From the IMG/VR virus record IMGVR_UViG_3300044799_000173, positions 1-38,199 of that record: a stretch of DNA of 38,199 nucleotides; one strand, 5' to 3'. Under the pieces are notes generated by a model that was given only the letters and a program-made list of their open reading frames with translations, had not been told where the DNA came from and made no database searches. How positions within the stretch are numbered: the stretch's first letter is position 1; each line of letters opens with the position of its first letter. Shown one piece after another: positions 1 through 6,454 of this stretch. The translations under genes and the position numbers were made by a program. This stretch comes from a virus.

Positions 1-19
1 GTTTGCATCATTGCAAGTA

Positions 20-47
20 ATTATATAACTATCTAATAGTTTGTCAA
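20..47 (-). promoter_or_regulatory. Consensus leftward early promoter
   Basis: On the minus strand there is a perfect sigma-70 pair: -35 TTGACA (47 to 42) and -10 TATAAT (25 to 20) with a 16-nt spacer. It fires toward position 1, with ATG codons at 11 and 8 only a few bases past the expected start point. Nothing in the window lies downstream unless the two ends join. In that case it would drive the long leftward operon, starting with the helix-turn-helix gene cut by the right edge. Inferred to be the lytic early promoter, divergent from the repressor gene at 164. Confidence 0.75.
27..41. promoter_or_regulatory. Operator palindrome inside the early promoter spacer
   Basis: AACTAT and ATAGTT form a perfect inverted repeat around a 3-nt centre and fill almost the whole spacer between the -35 and -10 boxes of the leftward promoter. 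This is a typical position for a repressor that blocks polymerase. The HTH protein encoded at 164-466, whose gene is divergent from this promoter, is the obvious candidate ligand. That pairing is inference. Confidence 0.6.
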
Positions 48-101
48 GTATCTTATTATCGGATAATATGCAATGCTTTCGGCTTTTTTACATAAAATTG
101 A

Positions 102-129
102 TTTACTATTGATAAATAAGATGTAAAAT
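102..129 (+). promoter_or_regulatory. Probable repressor promoter
   Basis: TTTACT (102-107) and TAAAAT (124-129) are 16 nt apart and lie 35 bp before the repressor start. The -10 box matches consensus at five of six positions and the -35 box at four of six. It is much weaker than the divergent leftward promoter, as expected for a maintenance promoter. The surrounding A+T-rich DNA makes chance matches fairly likely. Confidence 0.4.
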
Positions 130-158
130 CGCCCTATAAGAACGACTGTTCTAGGGCG
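130..158 (+). promoter_or_regulatory. Stem-loop in the repressor leader
   Basis: CGCCCTA (130-136) pairs with TAGGGCG (152-158). Inside it GAAC (140-143) pairs with GTTC (148-151) around a GACT loop, leaving a 3-nt bulge on the 5' side. The 3' arm runs into the purine-rich GGGCGGG just before the ATG at 164, so the hairpin could hide the ribosome binding site. It could also act as DNA, as an operator for the repressor. Confidence 0.45.
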
Positions 159-163
159 GGAAC

Positions 164-466
164 ATGGATATCTTTATGACACAGAAGATCAGCTCCTCCT
201 TAGCTGAATATCTTGACCGCGAATATCGAAAGAGATCCGCAGAGGACAGAAATTTCAGCTTAAGGCATTGGGCATCCGAAATAGATATTGATGAATCGCT
301 TCTCAATAGAATGATTAATGGGCGCAACAACGGCCCAAAGCAGATTAGTATTGAGGTATTAAATAAGCTATTGGATTATTTTGGGCCGGAAATGCTTACT
401 ATTTTGGGCATCAACTTACCTAATAAACCAAGAAGTCCAATGTATGGAAAAACAAAAATACTTTGA
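164..466 (+). CDS. XRE-family HTH protein, probable lysogeny repressor
   Basis: A 100-residue protein whose centre (about residues 31-75) reads as a Cro/CI-type helix-turn-helix: a first helix with SLRHWASEI, a second with DESLLNRMING, then an amphipathic helix ending in LDYFG. There is no peptidase or dimerisation extension, so this is a minimal repressor rather than a LexA-like CI. A second ATG at 176 could be the true start, and the upstream ribosome site is poor. It is divergent from the consensus early promoter at 20-47 and precedes the integrase, the normal place for the lysogeny repressor. The gene lies in A+T-rich DNA unlike the rest of the window. Confidence 0.7.
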   Translation: MDIFMTQKISSSLAEYLDREYRKRSAEDRNFSLRHWASEIDIDESLLNRMINGRNNGPKQISIEVLNKLLDYFGPEMLTILGINLPNKPRSPMYGKTKIL

Positions 467-477
467 GGAGATAAATC

Positions 478-630
478 ATGGATACCTGGGGATTTGCAAT
501 CGCAGGAATTTCAATCGTTCTATATTTTGCCGCGGGTAAGAAACCAATCTTTCTATTAACGGCTGGTATCGGGATAGGTATAGTTATAGGAGCAATTTGG
601 TCATATTATATAGTGATGACAATAATATAA
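478..630 (+). CDS. Small two-segment membrane peptide
   Basis: A 50-residue ORF with a good ribosome site (TTGAGGAG, 8 nt before ATG), starting 11 nt after the repressor stop. It is almost wholly hydrophobic: a first segment around residues 4-19 and a second glycine/isoleucine-rich segment around 24-48, split by GKKP. It looks like a tiny inner-membrane hairpin protein. Its position between repressor and integrase suggests expression from the prophage, for example in superinfection exclusion. That role is a guess from context only; I do not recognise a family. Confidence 0.6.
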   Translation: MDTWGFAIAGISIVLYFAAGKKPIFLLTAGIGIGIVIGAIWSYYIVMTII

Positions 631-651
631 ATTTAATTAATTGATTATTCT

Positions 652-2310
652 ATGCCCGACCCCATCCTCTCGCGCCTGATCGGTCAGCCCTGCCCCCTGG
701 CCCCCGGCAGCCGGATCCTCACCTACGCGCGCGACTCGGGCGGCGAGGACCAGGAGCGCTCGGTCGACGAGCAGATCCGCCTCTACGACGCCTACGCTGA
801 TCACTTCGGCCTGGTGATCATCCGCCACTTTCACGATCGCGCGCGTCCGGGCTCGAGCCTGGTGGGCCGCGAGGGGCTGGAGCATCTGCTCGAGGAGGCG
901 CGGCGTGATCCGCGGCCGGCGGAGGGCATTCTCTTCTGGGCGCTCGACCGGCTCTCCCGCAACCAACTCGAAGCGCAATACCTGAAATCGGATCTTCGCC
1001 TGCGGGGTTACACACTCATCTTCCTCTCCAACGATATACCAGACGCCGGCGACATGACCCCTATCTTCGAAGCGTTCTACGAGTGGAAGGCGGCCGAGGA
1101 TCTGAAGACAATCAGCCGAAACGCCAGGCGAGGCCTAGCGGATCTGGTGACGACCAGGAAGCCGGACGGATCTTACGAGGGGTTCATGCCCGGGATTCCT
1201 CCGCGGGGTTTCAAGGGCGAGCCGGTGCAGATCGGCGTGAAGCGATCGGGCAAACCGCGGGTGGTGCAGCGCTGGATCCCAGACCCGTCGACTTGGGCCC
1301 GCTGCCGGCAGGCCTGGGAGCTGCGCGCATCCGGCGCCACGGTCCCGGAGATCGAAAAGAAACTCTACCTCTTCGCTTTCTGCAGCTGCTACTCCACCTT
1401 CTTCCGCAATGCGATCTACAAAGGCGAACTACACTATGGCATGATGGTGCTCCCGGCTTTCGTCCCGCCGATGGTGGACGAGGAAACTTGGAACGCCGTG
1501 CAGAAAATGAATCACCAGCGGAAGAAACGGTACGGGTGGGATCCGCGCCGCGCGGGATCCGCCCACCTGCTCTCGGGTCTGATCTTCTGCAAAGTATGCG
1601 GCTCTCCGATGAAGGCCCACGTCGACCGGCGCCGCGGCGGAAATCGCCGGACGTACGTATGCATCGCGCGCGAGCGAGCGCGCACCTGCCGCGCGAAGGC
1701 CGTGCCGGCGGATCTCATCGAAGGCGCCGTGGTGGACCGGCTGTGCGAGACGGTCCTCACGCGAGATAACCTGCGGCGCATGGCGGATCTGCTCCACCGA
1801 TCGCAGGAAAAGGAATCGCTGGAGGCGCGCCAGGCCGGCGAGGGGATCCGGAACCGGTTGCGCGAGCTCGATCAGGCAATCGCCAACCTGGTCCGATCGG
1901 CGGAGCAGGCGCCGCTCTCGTCCGCCCTGGCCAGGACGCTCGAGGAACGCGAGCAGGAACGCGATCGGCTGCAGGAGGAAAAGGCCTCGCTCGAAAATCT
2001 CCAGTCCTTCCACCGGGCGCCGCGTTACACGGACGCGGAGTTGGCGGATCTCGGGGCGCGGATGCGCGCGGGCCTGCGCGCCGGCGGGCCGGAGGCGCGC
2101 CGCGTACTGGCCGGATTCGTCCTGCGGATCGACGCCGAACGCCGCGGCGCGAAGCTCACCTACACGTTTCCTCTGGATAAAAAAACCGCCGGTCAAGGCG
2201 GTTCTTCGAAAATACACCCTTCAGGTAGTGCCCCCGAGGCGGTGTCACCCATAGGGTGTTTGGAGGTCTCCTGGCGGATCACCTTCCCCCGGCGAGATTC
2301 GAGGCGATAG
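652..2310 (+). CDS. int: Large serine recombinase (phage integrase)
   Basis: A 552-residue site-specific recombinase that would insert and excise the phage genome. The N-terminal resolvase domain carries Y25-A-R27-D-S29, with Ser29 the likely nucleophile, and the D99-R-L-S-R103 active-site motif. A recombinase domain follows, then a zinc ribbon near residues 312-350 (CKVCG, later C and C) and a coiled-coil around 380-450. The last conserved strand ends near 510. The final 45 or so residues look unconserved and are encoded by DNA that also holds a minus-strand terminator and a possible attachment site. The gene starts abruptly at the border from A+T-rich to G+C-rich DNA and has no visible Shine-Dalgarno. 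Translation may depend on coupling to the membrane peptide ending 21 nt upstream. Confidence 0.93.
   Translation: MPDPILSRLIGQPCPLAPGSRILTYARDSGGEDQERSVDEQIRLYDAYADHFGLVIIRHFHDRARPGSSLVGREGLEHLLEEARRDPRPAEGILFWALDRLSRNQLEAQYLKSDLRLRGYTLIFLSNDIPDAGDMTPIFEAFYEWKAAEDLKTISRNARRGLADLVTTRKPDGSYEGFMPGIPPRGFKGEPVQIGVKRSGKPRVVQRWIPDPSTWARCRQAWELRASGATVPEIEKKLYLFAFCSCYSTFFRNAIYKGELHYGMMVLPAFVPPMVDEETWNAVQKMNHQRKKRYGWDPRRAGSAHLLSGLIFCKVCGSPMKAHVDRRRGGNRRTYVCIARERARTCRAKAVPADLIEGAVVDRLCETVLTRDNLRRMADLLHRSQEKESLEARQAGEGIRNRLRELDQAIANLVRSAEQAPLSSALARTLEEREQERDRLQEEKASLENLQSFHRAPRYTDAELADLGARMRAGLRAGGPEARRVLAGFVLRIDAERRGAKLTYTFPLDKKTAGQGGSSKIHPSGSAPEAVSPIGCLEVSWRITFPRRDSRR
2179..2203 (-). terminator. Rho-independent terminator of the leftward operon
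   Basis: On the minus strand AACCGCC pairs with GGCGGTT around a 6-nt loop (2203 to 2184) and is followed at once by a run of seven T (2185 to 2179). It lies about 75 bp past the stop of the last minus-strand gene, so it ends the long late operon. It sits inside the 3' coding end of the convergent integrase gene. Confidence 0.85.
2214..2259. other. Possible phage attachment site (attP) candidate
   Basis: A 46-bp stretch bounded by the inverted repeat ACACCCT (2214-2220) and AGGGTGT (2253-2259). It contains a second palindrome CACCC-ATA-GGGTG (2246-2258) and GGTGTCACC (2241-2249). Serine integrases use short quasi-palindromic attP sites next to their gene, and there is no free intergenic space at either end of this gene. 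The reading frame through it looks like non-functional tail sequence. No second copy or host junction is visible, so this is a proposal only. Confidence 0.3.
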
Positions 2311-2584
2311 AAAGTGCGTTCTGGACGAGCCACACTAGCAGCCCTATGGTTGCTACCCCCAACGAGCCCAGGATAGCATATACCAGGTTGACCCTTCCGT
2401 CCTGGGCCTTCAGCTTGGCACTCTGAACCTCCACCTTCGTCACAAGCCCGTTATCGTGGTTCGGCCCGTAGAGAGTTAACCCGTAGTCGTTCAGGCACGA
2501 GGCGATAGCGGCGTGCAGTGCGATGTGAACGTCCAACTTCGTAGATAGTGCATCGATCTTTGACTCAACCTTTGTCTTTGTCAA
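2279..2584 (-). CDS. Coiled-coil/one-TM protein, holin-like
   Basis: The last gene of the operon. I chose the TTG at 2584 (about 101 residues) because GGAGG lies 6 nt upstream; it overlaps the preceding gene by 20 bp. The N-terminal half is charged and helical (TKTKVESKIDALSTKL). The C-terminal half has one strong membrane span (VYAILGSLGVATIGLLVWLV), then a short polar tail. This soluble helix plus C-terminal anchor resembles XhlA-type holin accessory proteins, but no specific family motif is certain. A virion-tail membrane protein is an alternative. Confidence 0.5.
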   Translation of the reverse strand: MTKTKVESKIDALSTKLDVHIALHAAIASCLNDYGLTLYGPNHDNGLVTKVEVQSAKLKAQDGRVNLVYAILGSLGVATIGLLVWLVQNALSIASNLAGGR

Positions 2585-2816
2585 TGGTAACCTCCGGGGT
2601 GGGCACCTTCGCCGCCCGGGCATTCGCTTCCTGCAATTTGAAGTTGTCCCGGCAAAGTTCCAATGCCTGGTAGATTAATGGGTATGGTACCGGGCTCAAG
2701 TTGATCAAACCCCATCTCACTTGGCCCGTCGCGGGGTCGGCCAGAATGGTCAGAGTGAACGGCGCTAGCGGGACTTTCCGGGTCTTTTCGTTCTTGATGG
2801 CGTGACTTCGCTTCAT
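2565..2816 (-). CDS. Hypothetical small phage protein
   Basis: An 83-residue protein with a GGAG ribosome site before ATG 2816, nine bases after the stop of the DNRLRE-like gene. The first ten residues are basic (KRSHAIKNEKTRK). The middle is a beta-rich segment (FTLTILADPATGQVRWGLINL) followed by a helix. I see no membrane segment or catalytic motif. Its place among tail accessory genes suggests a late function, but I do not recognise it. Confidence 0.6.
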   Translation of the reverse strand: MKRSHAIKNEKTRKVPLAPFTLTILADPATGQVRWGLINLSPVPYPLIYQALELCRDNFKLQEANARAAKVPTPEVTIDKDKG

Positions 2817-2825
2817 GCTGATCTC

Positions 2826-3443
2826 CTATATGACCGTTATCTTCTGCTTGAACCCGGCGGCGTGGTGGATTACCGTGATATATGGTCTATTGGCGGCGGT
2901 AGCATTATCAGAAGAGGAATATTGGTACTGGTTTTCCGTCTGACCGGGGGTCATCAATAAACAGAAACCGTTATTGGTCCAAGCAAGTGATGTGATTGCC
3001 TGAACTAAAGTTGCATTAAGTGGGATGTTTTTAAAACCATTGGCCTCATTATTTGCCAAGTCAAGATGGCCTATTTCGGTTGATTCCCGATCATTGGCCC
3101 CATCGCATCCGCCGGTCTGCCAATTGCTTCCAGTCTTCCAGATGACCCATGTCATTTGGTTTTCTACCCACGCCACTTTTACTCGATAGACATAGAGGAT
3201 CGGTGCGTTAGTACAGTAGTCGGTAACTTGATTGAGACTCAAGGTTGCCGAGTCGATAATGTTTGTGGCGGGGATTGAGCCATCAGAAAGCTGTGTGAAT
3301 TTTATGAGTGTCCGGTGAATCTGACCGCTATGGTGGCCAATGAAGAGCGGGTCATAAGTTTCATAGTTGGTAGTCGGGCTAGCATCATTAAATAATGCAT
3401 CCTTCCCCACGGTTGCATCGGGTTGAAAAACAGTGGTGGTCAT
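2826..3443 (-). CDS. DNRLRE-like beta-sandwich tail accessory protein
   Basis: A 205-residue protein that opens with VFQPDATVGKDALFND and PTTNY, followed by RTLIKF and IIDSATLSL. This is the usual layout of DNRLRE/CBM96-like domains, beta-sandwiches found in bacterial surface and phage adhesion proteins. The rest (WKTGSNWQTGGCDG, NIPLNATLVQAI, NGFCLLM) fits the same fold to the end, so it is a single-domain protein. ATGA overlap with the gene upstream. Probably a fibre-tip or carbohydrate-contact protein. The DNA is richer in A+T than the head genes. Confidence 0.7.
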   Translation of the reverse strand: MTTTVFQPDATVGKDALFNDASPTTNYETYDPLFIGHHSGQIHRTLIKFTQLSDGSIPATNIIDSATLSLNQVTDYCTNAPILYVYRVKVAWVENQMTWVIWKTGSNWQTGGCDGANDRESTEIGHLDLANNEANGFKNIPLNATLVQAITSLAWTNNGFCLLMTPGQTENQYQYSSSDNATAANRPYITVIHHAAGFKQKITVI

Positions 3444-4198
3444 GGCAGCGCAAATCCTAAAGTCACAATTAGGCCTTTGGCTTTCGTTGTGCTGGCTCCG
3501 GTAACGTCAAACCGAATCAGATCATTGGTCGCCACGTCGTCGTGGGCTGTGTCAATTGTCCCTGGCGTGGCGCTGGTATCTGTGCCAGTCTCTCCGGTCT
3601 CGATTGCCATAGCCGTTGAAAGCATATTAACACTATCTGTAAAGTTGTAAACTTGAATAGTTGTTGAGTTAGTAGTCCCCGCCGTAATAACGAAGGCGTG
3701 TATTTCGACCAAATTCATTCCATTGAAATCAGAGGCGATGTGATGCCATCCTACTCCGTTGGCGACAGCTACATCAGTTGTGTAGTCGTAGCAAGTTTCT
3801 TCTACATACCGTCTATAAAGTGTCGTTGCCGGATTGACCGATGCATTAAGAATATTAGCAAGTGACGTTGCCACCCCGGCAGCCAAGGTGCATTTTCCGA
3901 TGATCTTGGTTGTGCCGTTGTCGTTGTATCGAATATAAACGACATGGGAGATAACATCCGCATTGTAATATTCCCCGTCTACGACAACGCGCTGTGTAGA
4001 TGCGGCTGGAACGCCAACTATGTCCACCGCCGTCACCCCATTGGAAAGAATTGGAGTGTGGCCTGAGTTGGCCTTGGACCCGTCTACGGTCAAGTCTACC
4101 CAGTTGGTAGAAAATTGACACTCATTGGTATTCGTGGCCTCCCCGAGATAGGCTTGAAGTTTTCTTGTTACAGTGTCTAGTGTAATTTGATTGCTCAT
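3440..4198 (-). CDS. Putative virion/tail-fibre accessory protein
   Basis: 252 residues from ATG 4198, which has GGGAG nine bases upstream and begins one base after the fibre gene stop. Two beta-rich halves are visible: an N-terminal part with TVTRKLQAYLGEA and repeated VDIVGVPAAS/VVVDGEYYNADVISH strands, and a C-terminal part with NLVEIHAFVITAGTTNSTTIQVYNF and a run of small polar residues. It has no signal peptide or catalytic motif. Threonine/serine-rich beta proteins at this position are usually structural. The specific role is unknown. Confidence 0.6.
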   Translation of the reverse strand: MSNQITLDTVTRKLQAYLGEATNTNECQFSTNWVDLTVDGSKANSGHTPILSNGVTAVDIVGVPAASTQRVVVDGEYYNADVISHVVYIRYNDNGTTKIIGKCTLAAGVATSLANILNASVNPATTLYRRYVEETCYDYTTDVAVANGVGWHHIASDFNGMNLVEIHAFVITAGTTNSTTIQVYNFTDSVNMLSTAMAIETGETGTDTSATPGTIDTAHDDVATNDLIRFDVTGASTTKAKGLIVTLGFALP

Positions 4199-4199
4199 T

Positions 4200-5441
4200 T
4201 TATACTCCCATGATAGATCTAGCTGGGCATCCACCGCCGCCCGCTCCGCCCCCGTGCGCCGCGAAGTAGGCTACTAGCACATGCTCCGTTATCAGGGCCG
4301 TGTCGCTGTCACCGGCGCAGGTGACGTCGGTGGAGAATTCGTTGATGATGGGGCCGGCGCCCATGAGTTCTATGCCGGAGTTGGCCCATTCTGAAGTTAC
4401 AGGTGACGTAAGAATTGAGAAAATGTATGAATTATCTTTAGTAGATTTTAATCTCCATTTAGCAGAATGAATACCACCCGAAAAAGCAGCCGATGTTCCA
4501 ATATAAGTTTCTATATATCCTTCCCAACCACTCATAGCTCCGCCACATAATAACATTCCGCCACAATCTTCATTTGATGCAACTACATAAAGACCGTGAC
4601 TCTTTGATCCTCCCGCAAGTCTTTGGAGATATGGGAAAGTGTTATTTTTTAAAAATAATGTTCCAATTCCTCCACTAAAGTCTAATATAAGATTTCCACT
4701 GGCGTCCTGTGTCATAGATGAAGGATCACCACCAACGGGACCATCAAAAATCAATCCAGCACTATTATTTGCAACATGAAACCCAGTTGTATTGAGATAC
4801 GCATTTCCTCCCCCCGCATATATCACCCCATCTATCCCGACGTACGCCTCGGCGGTGGTGCCGCTGCGAAACTTCAACTGTCCGGTCGCGGCATCGTAGA
4901 AAATGTTGGCATAACCGGCGGAGTTGCTGCCAATCATCTGTGAACCGGCGGCGATTGCTTCCCCATTGTAGATCTGCGCGTTGGTGAAGACAGAGAAGGT
5001 CGTGGTGTCGGGGCTGGCAAGGTCGGATCCGGCAAAGATGTCCCCGTCGGGCTGTAGCCAGAGCGTCAGCGGCGCCCCGTTGTAAAACTTTTCTCCCGTC
5101 GAATCAAGGGTGATGCTTCCGTTTCCTGCATAAAACTTTCCTGTCACATAATCAAGACCAATTTCCAGAACATCATTGTTCACCCCGGCCAGCCCCCAGG
5201 TTCCCCCGGCATAGGAGAAGCCTGGAGATCCCATGCGCACCCCGGAGAAACCCGATCCCGGTTCTAACCCGTTCCCGGTTCGGAACTCCCCGGACATCTG
5301 GAGGCCCATGTCATTCGTGATATTCTCCAACGTCACGACGCGCAGGGTTCCCGAGCGCAGTTTTTTGAAGTCGGTCTCCAATCGACCCACCCGGCTGAGG
5401 ATGTTCCCTTCAAAAAGCAGTTTATCGAGATCGCCGCCCAT
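4200..5441 (-). CDS. Tail fibre / receptor-binding protein
   Basis: 413 residues from ATG 5441, which overlaps the Tal stop as TGATG. A short helical N-terminus (DLDKLLFEGNILSRVGRLETDFKKL) would attach to the tail. It is followed by a long glycine/aspartate/serine-rich beta region with repeated turns (GDIFAGSDLASPD, GGNAYLNTTGFHV) typical of trimeric fibres. It ends in a glycine-rich tail (GGGAGGGG). The stretch about 4390-4810 is clearly richer in A+T than both flanks, suggesting the distal domain was exchanged by recombination. This is the best candidate for the host-range determinant. Confidence 0.7.
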   Translation of the reverse strand: MGGDLDKLLFEGNILSRVGRLETDFKKLRSGTLRVVTLENITNDMGLQMSGEFRTGNGLEPGSGFSGVRMGSPGFSYAGGTWGLAGVNNDVLEIGLDYVTGKFYAGNGSITLDSTGEKFYNGAPLTLWLQPDGDIFAGSDLASPDTTTFSVFTNAQIYNGEAIAAGSQMIGSNSAGYANIFYDAATGQLKFRSGTTAEAYVGIDGVIYAGGGNAYLNTTGFHVANNSAGLIFDGPVGGDPSSMTQDASGNLILDFSGGIGTLFLKNNTFPYLQRLAGGSKSHGLYVVASNEDCGGMLLCGGAMSGWEGYIETYIGTSAAFSGGIHSAKWRLKSTKDNSYIFSILTSPVTSEWANSGIELMGAGPIINEFSTDVTCAGDSDTALITEHVLVAYFAAHGGGAGGGGCPARSIMGV

Positions 5442-6454
5442 CAGACGTCCTCCTCGGCGACAATCCCGCACTTGTGCTCTTCGTCGTCATAATCCCTTCC
5501 GATGATGCGAACAAAGGCCGATGTTCCGATCTTTCCATTATGCCAACCCACGTTATCCATCTCCACCTTGAGGACATTTCCCAGGCGGATATAGGTAAAA
5601 AGATTATCCTTATCGAGCACGGATAAGTTGAATGTACGGCGGGGGTTTATAGACTTCGCCAAAGCCGATTGCGCGGCGGTGGAAAGTTGGTCGGTCGTTA
5701 TCCCGTCCACCTCCAACCCGGGACTTTGCCGCACGCCATAAATGGATTGACTATCGCGATCCTGGGTGAAGTACAGGGGGCGATCCGACCAGGTGTCGCC
5801 CTTGCCATAGGCCAGGTAATCGTTATAGATTTTCCCTTGTTCAATCAAGGCCGGGCTGTTGACCTCGACGTTCTTTCCGGGAATGAGGATCACGTTCGGA
5901 TCGCTTATCTTGACTCCCCGCCTCTTGAACCAATCCGCCTTGAAGGCGAGAAGGTTCCTGGAGATGACCGGGTAGATATGCCAGTCATGGCCGGAGTCCT
6001 TGGCAAGCTGTTGGATTTGAGAGTAGATGTCCGTCACGTTCACCAGTTGTGCCAGAGTGTCGCCGCCATAATAAATGGAGTTCCCTCGGATGAGGGTCGG
6101 ATATTTGCTGTTGGCAATTTGGATCAGTGAATTGAAGATAACGCCCGAGGAACCGCCGATTGTCTGCTCCGCGTCCCCCCGGCGAAATTGCAGCATGTAT
6201 TCCGCGGAATAGGCTTTGATGGTGACCATCCCATCATTCCCCCACTCGCGCGGTTCGTCGATCACCCCTCCCCAATCCCCGAGGGTGGGATGCTGGACGA
6301 CAACATAACTTCCGAACTCAAAGGCTGAGGAGAAGTCCTTGATCGGCATTTTCCATTCACAGGAACCATAATCATTCAGCACCCATGACCGGGAGAAGGA
6401 ATACGGCAGGTCACGGACGAAGAAACCATTGAGGTCAAACAGCAAGGCGGTCAC
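5441..6454 (-). CDS. Tail-associated (Tal/baseplate hub) protein
   Basis: 337 residues. The N-terminus (FVRDLPYSFSRSWVLNDYGSCEWKMPIKD) and the core with YVVVQHPTLGDWGGVIDEP, VTIKAYSAEYML and a late LGNVLKVEMDNVGW segment have the alternating beta layout of gp27-like/Siphovirus ReqiPepy6 Gp37-like hub proteins. ATGA overlap with Dit upstream and TGATG overlap with the fibre gene downstream. It would form the trimeric cap of the tail tube below Dit. It lacks a lytic C-terminal domain, so it is a short Tal. The lytic enzymes of this phage are encoded elsewhere. Confidence 0.75.
   Translation of the reverse strand: MTALLFDLNGFFVRDLPYSFSRSWVLNDYGSCEWKMPIKDFSSAFEFGSYVVVQHPTLGDWGGVIDEPREWGNDGMVTIKAYSAEYMLQFRRGDAEQTIGGSSGVIFNSLIQIANSKYPTLIRGNSIYYGGDTLAQLVNVTDIYSQIQQLAKDSGHDWHIYPVISRNLLAFKADWFKRRGVKISDPNVILIPGKNVEVNSPALIEQGKIYNDYLAYGKGDTWSDRPLYFTQDRDSQSIYGVRQSPGLEVDGITTDQLSTAAQSALAKSINPRRTFNLSVLDKDNLFTYIRLGNVLKVEMDNVGWHNGKIGTSAFVRIIGRDYDDEEHKCGIVAEEDV

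Noticed and set aside
1083-1769. 228-codon plus frame inside the integrase
   Set aside because: Shifted frame of the serine recombinase; the integrase frame holds the catalytic and zinc motifs.
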